Positions 49,510-56,846 of a stretch of 64,000 nucleotides of DNA are shown one piece after another (positions within the stretch are counted from its first letter, which is position 1; each line of letters opens with the position of its first letter). The notes beneath the pieces are model-generated. The model made no database searches and had not been told where the DNA came from. It worked only from the letters and a program-made list of their open reading frames with translations. The position numbers and the translations under genes were made by a program. The stretch comes from DASXRA01 sp035263725 (GTDB lineage Bacteria > Actinomycetota > Actinomycetes > Mycobacteriales > Jatrophihabitantaceae): assembly GCA_035263725.1 (NCBI GenBank), contig DATFRC010000054.1, positions 1 through 64,000 on the forward strand, read 5' to 3'.

Positions 49510-49713
49510 GCTTCCTCCTTGGGTCTCTTTCGTGCTTACCTTGGCGGGCGGGGCTTCGTCCACCGCAATGGCGCGACGTTCAGCTTCACGTAAGGCACCG
49601 ACAACGTGTCGTGTAGCGCAACGGGCGTCCCATCGGTCACAATGTGCACGCACGCACCACTGCTTTACGGCCCGTCGGGGAAGGCGTCGCCGTCGAGTCA
49701 GTGGAGGTGTGCG

Positions 49714-50232
49714 ATGACGAGCGCCCGGCGCACTACACCCGTCACTACGAGTGGCGTGGTGTTTCTGCACTGCTGCCCTGCCGCGATCGCGCCGCATGTC
49801 GAGTGGGCGATCGCCGGCGTGCTCGGCCGGCCGGTCCGGCTGCAGTGGACCGGTCAGCCCATCGCCCCGTCGCATCTGCGCGCCGAGGCCGACTGGTCCG
49901 GGCCGATCGGCACCGGCGCACGTATCGCAGCCTCGCTACGCGCGTGGCCGATGCTCGTCTTCGAGATCACCGAGGACGGCACCGCGGCCAGCGACGGGGA
50001 GCGGCTGGCGTACGTGCCCGGCCGGGGCTTCCACCGCAGCGCGATGTCGGCCAACGGCGACATCGTCGTCGGTGAGGAACGGCTGCGCGGGCTCGCCACC
50101 CGAGCCCGTTCCGCGGACGATTACGCCCACGGGCTCGCCGAGCTTCTCGGTGCCGCGTGGGACGCCGAGCTCGAGCCCTACCGGCAGGCCGGCGAAGGCG
50201 CCCCTGTCACGCTGCTCCACCAGGTCGGCTGA
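49714..50232 (+). CDS. DUF3145 family protein
   Basis: A 172-aa actinobacterial protein of the DUF3145 family: GVVFLHCCPAAIAPHVEWAI, AGVLGRPVRLQWTGQP and GTGARIAASLRAWPMLVFEI are the usual conserved stretches. Function unknown. It often lies close to the FAS-II genes, as here. ATG 49714 follows GGAGGT; an in-frame extension upstream to 49606 has no support. The 204-bp divergent gap to egtA must hold both promoters, but I see no convincing boxes. Confidence 0.88.
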   Translation: MTSARRTTPVTTSGVVFLHCCPAAIAPHVEWAIAGVLGRPVRLQWTGQPIAPSHLRAEADWSGPIGTGARIAASLRAWPMLVFEITEDGTAASDGERLAYVPGRGFHRSAMSANGDIVVGEERLRGLATRARSADDYAHGLAELLGAAWDAELEPYRQAGEGAPVTLLHQVG

Positions 50233-50284
50233 TCCCAGCACTGACGGCCCGCCAGCTCCCAGCCACTCCAGCCACTTCCCGGCA

Positions 50285-50329
50285 TGATCTTGGACTTCTG
50301 GTCGTTATTCAGCCACAACTCCAAGATCA
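50285..50329. repeat. 45-bp palindromic repeat, copy 2
   Basis: TGATCTTGGACTTCTGG (50285-50301) and CCACAACTCCAAGATCA (50313-50329) with loop tcgttattcag. It has the same outer sequence and size as 45228-45272, with two changes that break pairing at positions 11 and 14 of the arms. Located past the DUF3145 stop in a convergent gap. Confidence 0.85.
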
Positions 50330-50352
50330 CGCTGAAGCGTGGCGCTTGCGCT

Positions 50353-50392
50353 CGGGTCTGCGCGAGGCCCCTTGCGGGCCCGCGCAGACCCG
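50353..50392. terminator. Long bidirectional hairpin between DUF3145 and accD
   Basis: CGGGTCTGCGCG (50353-50364) pairs perfectly with CGCGCAGACCCG (50381-50392), and GGCCC/GGGCC extends the stem inward to 17 bp with one bulged A. It lies 13 nt from the accD stop. There is no U tract, so if it ends transcription it does so by structure alone or with Rho; it may also protect 3' ends. Confidence 0.7.
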
Positions 50393-50405
50393 ATCCGGGC
50401 CGGAT

Positions 50406-51815
50406 TCAAAGGGGTATGTTGCCGTGGGCGCCGCGTCCGCAGGGCATCGACGCCAGCGCCTCGGCAACCGCCGTCCGCGTCCGGCTCGGTTCGATCACCG
50501 CGTCGACGACACCGATGTCCATGGCCCGGCTGACACCGCCGGCAATGCGCTCGTGTTCGGCCGCCAGCGCCGCGTGCAGCGCCTCGCGTTCGCCGGGCGG
50601 CGCCGCCGCCAGCTTCTTGCGGTGCAGGATGCCGACCGCTGCCGACGCGCCCATTACCGCGACTTCGGCGCCGGGCCAGGCGTAGACGGTGCTGGCGCCG
50701 AGCGAGCGAGCATTCATCGCGATATAGGCACCGCCGTAGGCCTTGCGGGTCACGAGCGTCACTCGCGGCACCACCGCTTCGCCGAACGCGTGCAGCAGCT
50801 TCGCGCCCCGGCGGACGATGCCGTCCCACTCCTGGCCGACACCGGGCAGATAGCCCGGCACGTCCACCAGCACGACGAGCGGGACACCGAATGCGTCGCA
50901 CATCCGCACGAAGCGCGCGGCCTTCTCCGCGGACGGCGAGTCGAGGCAGCCACCAAGTCGCAGCGGGTTGTTGGCGATGACGCCGACCGTGCGTGATGCC
51001 AGCCGGCCCAGGCCGGTCACGATGTTCGGCGCCCACTTGGCATGCAGCTCGACGAACGTCGACTTGTCGAGGACGCCTTCGATCAGCGGGTGCACGTCGT
51101 AGGCACGTTTGGCGCTCTCCGGCAGCAGGGCGGCAAGGTCGGGGTCCGGCCCGAGCGCCTGTAGCTCGAATATGTGCTGCGACGCGAGAAGGGACGTGAC
51201 GACCCGCGCCGTGTTGAGAGCGGCATCGTCGGTATCGGTGGTGATGTGGACGACACCGCTACGTCGGCCATGGGTATCGGCACCGCCCAGGGATTCCATG
51301 TCGACGTTCTCGCCGGTGACGCTGCGCACGACGTCCGGGCCGGTGACGAACACCCGCCCCGAGGTGGACATGATCACTAGGTCGGTGAGCGCCGGGCCGT
51401 AGGCGGCGCCACCGGCGGCCGGCCCCAGCACGACGGAAATCTGCGGCACACGTCCGGACGCGCGGATCATCGCCGCGAACACCTGCCCCACCGCGTCCAG
51501 CGCCTCGACACCGTCGGCCAGCCGGGCGCCGCCGCAGTGCCAGAGCCCGATCACCGGCACCCGCTCGCGGAGCGCCGTGTCGATCGCGTCGACGATGTAT
51601 CGGCAGCCCACCGAGCCCATGGCACCACCCATCACCGTCGCATCGGTGGCGAAGGCGGTCACCGGCGCGCCGTCGATCGTGCCGCGTACCGCGAACACAC
51701 CGCTCTTGTCGCGTGGGGAAAGGGGCTGCAACGAGCCTGGGTCGAGCAGCTTCGACAGGCGTAGCTCCGGGTCGCGGGGATCGACCTCGGGCGGTGCCTC
51801 CATCGTGAGCGTCAT
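50406..51815 (-). CDS. accD: Acyl-CoA carboxylase carboxyltransferase (AccD6-like)
   Basis: Carboxyltransferase (beta) subunit of acetyl/propionyl-CoA carboxylase, 469 aa, supplying malonyl-CoA for fatty acid synthesis. Crotonase-fold motifs are GGAMGSVGCRYIVDAIDTAL, WHCGGARLADGVEAL, LGPAAGGAAYGPALTD, VDVPGYLPGVGQEWDGIVRR and RKAYGGAYIAMNARSLGA. Position after fabF matches accD6 of mycobacteria. I chose ATG 51815 (AAAGG 8 nt upstream); a GTG 6 nt earlier overlaps the fabF stop. The biotinylated alpha subunit is not in the window. Confidence 0.94.
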   Translation of the reverse strand: MTLTMEAPPEVDPRDPELRLSKLLDPGSLQPLSPRDKSGVFAVRGTIDGAPVTAFATDATVMGGAMGSVGCRYIVDAIDTALRERVPVIGLWHCGGARLADGVEALDAVGQVFAAMIRASGRVPQISVVLGPAAGGAAYGPALTDLVIMSTSGRVFVTGPDVVRSVTGENVDMESLGGADTHGRRSGVVHITTDTDDAALNTARVVTSLLASQHIFELQALGPDPDLAALLPESAKRAYDVHPLIEGVLDKSTFVELHAKWAPNIVTGLGRLASRTVGVIANNPLRLGGCLDSPSAEKAARFVRMCDAFGVPLVVLVDVPGYLPGVGQEWDGIVRRGAKLLHAFGEAVVPRVTLVTRKAYGGAYIAMNARSLGASTVYAWPGAEVAVMGASAAVGILHRKKLAAAPPGEREALHAALAAEHERIAGGVSRAMDIGVVDAVIEPSRTRTAVAEALASMPCGRGAHGNIPL

Positions 51816-51817
51816 GG

Positions 51818-53050
51818 TCACGCCTTTCGGAACAGGACCGATGCGTTGTGTCCGCCGAAGCCGAACGAGTTGCAGATGGCGGCCGGCACCGGCATCGAGC
51901 GCGTCTGGGTGGGCACGTCGACGCACAGCTCGTCGTCGGGGTGCTGCAGGTTGATCGTCGGGGGGACGACGTCGTCCCGAACCGTAAGCACCGTGGCAAT
52001 GCTCTCCACCGCACCGGCGGCGCCGATGAGGTGACCGGTCATGGATTTCGTGGCCGTGACCACGATCTGTTCGCCGAACAGCGCTGCCGCGGCGCGTGCT
52101 TCGCCCATGTCACCGGCGGGTGTCGAAGTGGCGTGCGCGTTGACGTGTACCACGTCCGCGGGACTGAGTCCGGAGCGCGACACGGCCAGCCGCATGGCTC
52201 GCTGCTGACCGGAGCCCGTCGGGTCGGGAGCTGTGATGTGGTGGCTGTCGGACGTGATCCCGGCACCGGCCAGCACCGCGTACGGTGGCCGGCCACGCGC
52301 CTCGGCATCGCCGCGACGCTCCAGCACAAGCGCCCCTGCACCCTCGCCGATCACGAATCCGTCCCGGTCGCGATCGAAAGGGCGCGACGCGCCGGTCGGG
52401 TCGTCGTTGCGGGTGCTCATCGCCCGCATCTGCGCGAACCCGCTGATCGTCAGCGGGTGAATCAATGCCTCGGTGCCGCCGACGACGACCAGGTCCGCCC
52501 GGTCGAGTTGGAGCAGGTCCAACCCGTAGGCGATGGCCTCTGCTCCGGAGGCGCAGGCGCTGACCGGCGTGAACACGCCGGCCCGCGCCCCGATCTTGAG
52601 ACCGACGTACGCAGCGGGCCCGTTGGGCATGTCCATCGGGATCAGCATCGGGCTGACCTTGGTCGGGCCCCTCTCGAGGATCACGTCGTGCTGGGCGATC
52701 AGGCTGCCCACACCGCCGATGCCGGTGCCGATCACGACGGCGACCCGCTCGGGCACCAGCCCGTTGTCCAGGGTGGTGCCGACGAAACCGGCGTCGGCCC
52801 AGGCCTCGTCGGCGGCGACGATGGCGGCCTGCTGCGCCCGATCCATCCGCCGGGCCTGCGCCCGAGGGAGGAGGTCGGCCGGCTCCACGGCCATGCGGGC
52901 CGCGATCCGCACCGCCATGTCGGCTGGCCAGTCCTCGGGCACCGCAGTCACTCCGGAGCGGCCGTTCAGCATGGCGTCCCAGGTGGACTTGACGTCACCG
53001 CCGAGAGGCGTCGTCGCGCCCACCCCCGTGACGACGATCTCGTCGGTCAT
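51818..53050 (-). CDS. fabF: 3-oxoacyl-ACP synthase II
   Basis: Elongating ketosynthase of 410 aa. The Cys nucleophile is in PVSACASGAEAIAYG near residue 167, with His in HVNAHATSTPAGD near 305 and His in KSMTGHLIGAAGAVES near 341. It condenses malonyl-ACP with growing acyl-ACP. Lies 12 nt after acpP and 2 nt before accD in the FAS-II operon. Confidence 0.96.
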   Translation of the reverse strand: MTDEIVVTGVGATTPLGGDVKSTWDAMLNGRSGVTAVPEDWPADMAVRIAARMAVEPADLLPRAQARRMDRAQQAAIVAADEAWADAGFVGTTLDNGLVPERVAVVIGTGIGGVGSLIAQHDVILERGPTKVSPMLIPMDMPNGPAAYVGLKIGARAGVFTPVSACASGAEAIAYGLDLLQLDRADLVVVGGTEALIHPLTISGFAQMRAMSTRNDDPTGASRPFDRDRDGFVIGEGAGALVLERRGDAEARGRPPYAVLAGAGITSDSHHITAPDPTGSGQQRAMRLAVSRSGLSPADVVHVNAHATSTPAGDMGEARAAAALFGEQIVVTATKSMTGHLIGAAGAVESIATVLTVRDDVVPPTINLQHPDDELCVDVPTQTRSMPVPAAICNSFGFGGHNASVLFRKA

Positions 53051-53062
53051 AGCGTCTCCCTC

Positions 53063-53308
53063 TCAGGCGTTGGACTGGATGAAGCTGACGGCGTCGCCGA
53101 CCGTCTTGAGCTTGGGCAGCTCGTCGTCGGGGATCTTGACGCCGAACTTCTCCTCGGCGGCCATGGCCACCTCGACCATCGACAGTGAGTCGACGTCCAG
53201 GTCGTCGGTGAACGACTTGGCGTCGACCACGTCCTCGGGGGAAACGTCGGCAACTTCCTGAAGGATCTCGGCGAGTCCGGCGCGGATCTCGTCGGGGGAG
53301 GCTGGCAC
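53063..53308 (-). CDS. acpP: Acyl carrier protein
   Basis: An 81-aa acidic four-helix carrier. Ser in LDVDSLSMVEVAMA (D-S-L motif) is where 4'-phosphopantetheine is attached. GTG 53308 start with AGAAAGGAAC upstream. Located between fabH and fabF, as in Streptomyces. Confidence 0.96.
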   Translation of the reverse strand: MPASPDEIRAGLAEILQEVADVSPEDVVDAKSFTDDLDVDSLSMVEVAMAAEEKFGVKIPDDELPKLKTVGDAVSFIQSNA

Positions 53309-53326
53309 TAGTTCGTTCCTTTCTTG

Positions 53327-54277
53327 TCAGGGAGCGAGGATGACTTGACTGGCGAAGGCGAGGCCGGAGCCGAAACCGAGCAGCAGCACCGGAGCCCCCG
53401 AAGGGATCTCGCCTCGTTCGACCATCTTGGACAGCGCGAGCGGAATCGTCGCTGCCGAAGTGTTGCCCGAGACCTGGACGTCGCGGGCCACGATGGCGTT
53501 CGGCGCGCCGAGCTTTTTGGCTAGCGCGTCGATCATGCGCAGGTTGGCCTGGTGCGGGACGAACGCGGCGATGTCGGCGAGGTCCACCTCCGCACGGCGG
53601 CACGCCTCGATCGCGACGGCCGGCATCCGCGACGTCGCCCAGCGGTAGACGGCCTGGCCTTCCTGGGCGAAGAAGCGCGTGTCCTCGTCGATGATCACGC
53701 TACGGGACTGGCCGCCGTCGCTGCCCCACACGATCGGGCCGATCGCCGGTTCGTCCGACGCCCCGACGACCGCGGCGCCGGCGCCGTCGGCGAGGATGAT
53801 GCATGTCGAGCGGTCGGAGAAGTCCAGCCATCCTGAGAACCGCTCGGCCGCAACAACGAGGACGTTGCGGGCTTGGCCGATTTGCACCGTGGCCGCCGCG
53901 GTGTTCAGCGCGTAGACGAATCCGGAGCAGCCGGTGTTCAGGTCGTACGCGCCGGGAGCCGGGATGCCCAGCCGGCTCGCGAGCTCCGGGGCGGCGGCAG
54001 GGATCGGGGTCGGCATGGTGCAGGTGGTGACGATGACGAGATCCACGTCGTCGGCCGCCACGCCGGCCGCGGCGAGTGCCTTGCTGGCGGCGTGCTCGGC
54101 CATGTCGACCACGGTCTCGTCCGGCTCCGCGTAGCGGCGCTCGACGATGCCCACCCGGCTGCGAATCCACTCGTCGGTGGTGTCGACACCGCGTGCGATC
54201 AGGTCGTCGTTGGTGACGACGTTGGCCGGCTGGTAGTGGCCCAGCCCGCGGATGCGTGCCTGCAAGCCGTTGCTCAC
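53327..54277 (-). CDS. fabH: 3-oxoacyl-ACP synthase III
   Basis: Initiating ketosynthase of 316 aa that condenses a CoA primer with malonyl-ACP. Catalytic Cys in LNTGCSGFVYALN near residue 112, His in VPHQANLRMID and Asn in SGNTSAATIPLAL. The start is GTG 54277 (SNGLQARIRGLGHYQPANVV) behind GGGAGG; 42 more in-frame codons upstream are not conserved. The GTG overlaps the stop of an 11-codon ORF seeded by a dispersed repeat core. Confidence 0.95.
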   Translation of the reverse strand: MSNGLQARIRGLGHYQPANVVTNDDLIARGVDTTDEWIRSRVGIVERRYAEPDETVVDMAEHAASKALAAAGVAADDVDLVIVTTCTMPTPIPAAAPELASRLGIPAPGAYDLNTGCSGFVYALNTAAATVQIGQARNVLVVAAERFSGWLDFSDRSTCIILADGAGAAVVGASDEPAIGPIVWGSDGGQSRSVIIDEDTRFFAQEGQAVYRWATSRMPAVAIEACRRAEVDLADIAAFVPHQANLRMIDALAKKLGAPNAIVARDVQVSGNTSAATIPLALSKMVERGEIPSGAPVLLLGFGSGLAFASQVILAP

Positions 54278-54289
54278 AATGCCTCCCGG

Positions 54290-54310
54290 CTCTTCGTGCG
54301 GGCGCTCATC
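54290..54310 (-). repeat. Dispersed repeat core, copy D, with an 11-codon ORF
   Basis: On the minus strand GATGAGCGCCCGCACGAAGA matches the first 21 bp of the dispersed repeat at 18 positions. The ATG inside it opens an ORF MSARTKSREAL (54309-54274) whose TGA overlaps the fabH GTG as GTGA. It lies in the 48-nt gap between fabD and fabH. Confidence 0.6.
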
Positions 54311-54324
54311 GCTGCGATGGTCAT

Positions 54325-55509
54325 TCACGGCGCCTCCGTTCCATTGGAGAGCCGGGCTACGGGCAGGCCGGCGGCGACGATGTCGCCCTCGCGCCGCAGC
54401 CATTCGAGGAGAACGCCGGCGCTTCCCGCGACGATCGAGTGCTCCTCCCGGTTGGTGCGTACCGTGCCGAGCAGCGTGCCGCGGCGCAGCTGCGTTCCCT
54501 CTGCGACGGTCGCCGGCGTGAAGACGCCCTTGGCCGGTGCGACGACCACCTGGAAGTCGGGGGTGTACTCACCCTGCCCGTGCTGCGGTTGGCTCCTGAT
54601 GAGGCGCCGCGCCGCATCGAGGTCGTCCGGCGTCTTCAGGGCTAGCAGCTCGACACCGGGCAGCTCACGTTTGGCGATGCCGGTCAACGTGCCTGCCGGC
54701 GGCAGTTCGACTGCGGCGCTGACGTTCAGGTCGCTCAGCGTGCGCAGGCACAGATCCCACCGCACCGGCAGGGTGACCTGAGCCACGAGGCGTTCTCGCA
54801 GCGCCGCGCCCTCAGCAACGGCGGTGCCGTCGGCGTTGGACAGCAGCAGATGGTGCGGGTCCGTAATATCCAGCGTGGCTGCGTAATCCTGCAATACCGC
54901 TTCGGCAGGCGCCATGTAGCTCGTGTGGAACGCGCCGGCGACCGGCAACGGGCGCACCCGAACGCCGGGCGGCGGTTCCGCGGCCAGTTTGGCCAGGTCG
55001 GAAAGCGCGCCAGCGGAGACGATCTGCCCTGCGCCGTTGCGGTTGGCCGGCGTGAGCCCGGCGGCTTCGATCGCGGCGACCACCTCGTCCGGGTCGCCGC
55101 CGAGCAGCGCGGACATCCCCGTCGGCACGAGCGCGCACGCGGCCGCCATGGCTGCGCCGCGGCGGGCGGCGAACCCGACCGCCGCACGCGGCGCTAGTGC
55201 GCCGGCCACGGACGCCGCGGTCAGCTCGCCGACGCTGTGGCCGGCGACCACCGACGCTCCGGCGCTCGCGTCGTCCAGGCCGAGGTGCGGGGCCGCGAGT
55301 AGCCCCAGCGCGACGATCAGCGGCTGGGTGACGGCGGTGTCCTTGATCTCGTCGGCGTCGGCGGTGGTGCCGAGTCGCAGCAGGTCCAGGCCGGCGACCT
55401 CACTCAGCTCGCCGACGAGCTCCGGTGCGCCGGGCAGGTCCAGCCACGGGGCGAGCATCCCGGGACTCTGTGCCCCCTGTCCAGGAGCGAGCACGGCGAT
55501 CACGCCCAT
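54325..55509 (-). CDS. fabD: ACP S-malonyltransferase with C-terminal biotinyl/lipoyl-like domain
   Basis: Malonyl-CoA:ACP transacylase of 394 aa. The transferase part (1-295) has LAPGQGAQSPGM at the N-terminus, nucleophile Ser92 in AGHSVGE, His195 in GAFHTSYM and the closing VELPPAGTLTGIAKR. Residues 318-390 form an extra domain with the pattern of a biotinyl/lipoyl carrier (VVVAPAKGVFTPATVAEGTQ, REGDIVAAGLPVARL), but the usual modified Lys turn is replaced by TNREEHSIVAG. Usual FabD is about 310 aa. I chose ATG 55509; a GTG two codons inside is an alternative. Confidence 0.93.
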   Translation of the reverse strand: MGVIAVLAPGQGAQSPGMLAPWLDLPGAPELVGELSEVAGLDLLRLGTTADADEIKDTAVTQPLIVALGLLAAPHLGLDDASAGASVVAGHSVGELTAASVAGALAPRAAVGFAARRGAAMAAACALVPTGMSALLGGDPDEVVAAIEAAGLTPANRNGAGQIVSAGALSDLAKLAAEPPPGVRVRPLPVAGAFHTSYMAPAEAVLQDYAATLDITDPHHLLLSNADGTAVAEGAALRERLVAQVTLPVRWDLCLRTLSDLNVSAAVELPPAGTLTGIAKRELPGVELLALKTPDDLDAARRLIRSQPQHGQGEYTPDFQVVVAPAKGVFTPATVAEGTQLRRGTLLGTVRTNREEHSIVAGSAGVLLEWLRREGDIVAAGLPVARLSNGTEAP

Positions 55510-55571
55510 GACGATTCCCGGTTTGCGCACCCCGTCGCGATGGTGGGACGCACAGCGTTGCGGCCCGGGTT

Positions 55572-55590
55572 GTTGTAGGAGTCCTACAAC
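55572..55590. promoter_or_regulatory. Candidate FasR operator upstream of fabD
   Basis: GTTGTAGGAGTCCTACAAC is a perfect palindrome with 9-bp arms and one central base, 63 nt before the fabD start. A half-site TGTAGGAG recurs near 55629. The gap lies between fasR and fabD, where FasR-type regulators are expected to bind, so this is the best operator candidate. Assigned by symmetry and position only. Confidence 0.5.
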
Positions 55591-55672
55591 GACGCGTGCC
55601 AGTGCCCTAGAGAGTTATCGCTGCGGACTGTAGGAGATTAACCAAGTAACAGGACGGCAAAGCTTTCGAGGC

Positions 55673-56827
55673 TTATGACTCAAGCCGGCCCAGGGCCAGG
55701 GCGACCTGGATGGTGAATGCGCCGCGGGGATCGGTGGGTGCCTCGCCACAGACTTCGGTGACGCGGCGCAGCCGGTAGCGGACCGTATTGGCGTGCACGA
55801 ACAGCGCCCGGGCCGTGGTCTCCAATGCGCCGCCCGCCGCGAGGAAGGCGGTGACCGTGTCGAGCAACACGTCCCCGGCCTTGGACAGCGGCTGGTAGAT
55901 CTGCGTTACCAGCGCATCGCGAGCGTCGCTGTCGCCGGCAAGTGCGCGTTCCGGCAGTAGTGCGTCGGCACTGACCGGGCGGGGCGCTCCGGGCCACCCG
56001 GGCGCCGCGCGCAGCCCGGAGAGCGCGGTCCGGGTCACCTGGCTCGCCTCGGCCACGTCGCTCGCCCGTGGACCTACGACCACCGGCCCGTCACCGAACG
56101 ACGCGAGGATGCCGGCGGCGGCGGCCAGCGGGTCGTCGATGTTGCCGAGGACCACGACGAGCCGGCCCCCGTGCGTGCCGGCCAGCACGTCGAAACCGAG
56201 CCGGCGCACCGCGACGTGCACGGCGGACAACGTCGCATCCGGGTCGTCCTCGGGCGCAGCCCCGACCACAGCGGTGACCGGACCGGACGAGCGCCAGCCC
56301 AGTGCGGCCAGTTGGCTCTGCGGCTCCCCGGCAATCGACGCGCCGCGCACCAACCCGTCGATCACCAGCGCCTCGAGCCGCGCGTCCCACGCCCCGCGAC
56401 TCTCCGCGGCGCTGGCGTAAACGCGGGCACTCGCGAATGCCAGTTCCCGGGTGAACCTCAGCAGTTCCTCGCGCACGTCCGCCTCGGCGTCGGGCTCGAC
56501 TAGCTTGGGCAACTGCTCCTCGGCAACCTCGATGGCGGTGCGCACCAACTCGACGGTCTGCTGCAACGTGACGGCGCGAGCCATCGCCTGCGGCGCGGCG
56601 GCGAACACCTCTCCGGTCAGGCGCAGCACATCGTCCGGCGAGCGCATCCACTCGACGAATGACGCGATACCCGCCTGTGCGACGAGCATGACCCACGAAC
56701 GCTGATCGGCCGGGAGAGTGCGAAACCAGGGCAGCTCCTCATCCATGCGGGCGACTGCCTGTGTGGCGAGGCCGCCGGCCGCCTGCTCGATACGCCGGAT
56801 CGTCCGCTCGTCATGCCCAGGCTTCAC
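55673..56827 (-). CDS. fasR: PucR/FasR-like transcriptional regulator of fatty acid synthesis
   Basis: Regulator of 384 aa with the PucR-type C-terminal helix-turn-helix (ALETTARALFVHANTVRYRL, RRVTEVCGEAPTDPRGAFTI) and an N-terminal region shared with FasR/MabR proteins (EELPWFRTLPADQRSWVMLV). In Streptomyces FasR, and in mycobacteria MabR, control the adjacent fab genes, so it probably controls fabD-fabH-acpP-fabF-accD here. The start may be GTG 56827, 7 nt after a -10-like TAACGT, or ATG 56848, which overlaps the divergent PHP start codon. Confidence 0.9.
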   Translation of the reverse strand: MKPGHDERTIRRIEQAAGGLATQAVARMDEELPWFRTLPADQRSWVMLVAQAGIASFVEWMRSPDDVLRLTGEVFAAAPQAMARAVTLQQTVELVRTAIEVAEEQLPKLVEPDAEADVREELLRFTRELAFASARVYASAAESRGAWDARLEALVIDGLVRGASIAGEPQSQLAALGWRSSGPVTAVVGAAPEDDPDATLSAVHVAVRRLGFDVLAGTHGGRLVVVLGNIDDPLAAAAGILASFGDGPVVVGPRASDVAEASQVTRTALSGLRAAPGWPGAPRPVSADALLPERALAGDSDARDALVTQIYQPLSKAGDVLLDTVTAFLAAGGALETTARALFVHANTVRYRLRRVTEVCGEAPTDPRGAFTIQVALALGRLES

Positions 56828-56832
56828 GGCCG

Positions 56833-56840
56833 TAACGTTA
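56833..56840. promoter_or_regulatory. Palindromic -10 shared by fasR and the PHP gene
   Basis: TAACGTTA reads the same on both strands. On the plus strand TAACGT ends 8 nt before the PHP ATG (56847). On the minus strand TAACGT ends 7 nt before the fasR GTG (56827). Both fit leaderless spacing, so one 8-bp site may drive two divergent genes. Confidence 0.42.
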
Positions 56841-56846
56841 TGCGCC

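Noticed and set aside
49510..49713. Small ORF or riboswitch between egtA and the DUF3145 gene
   Set aside because: No conserved motif, good -35/-10 pair or credible start with an RBS was seen; probably plain divergent promoters.
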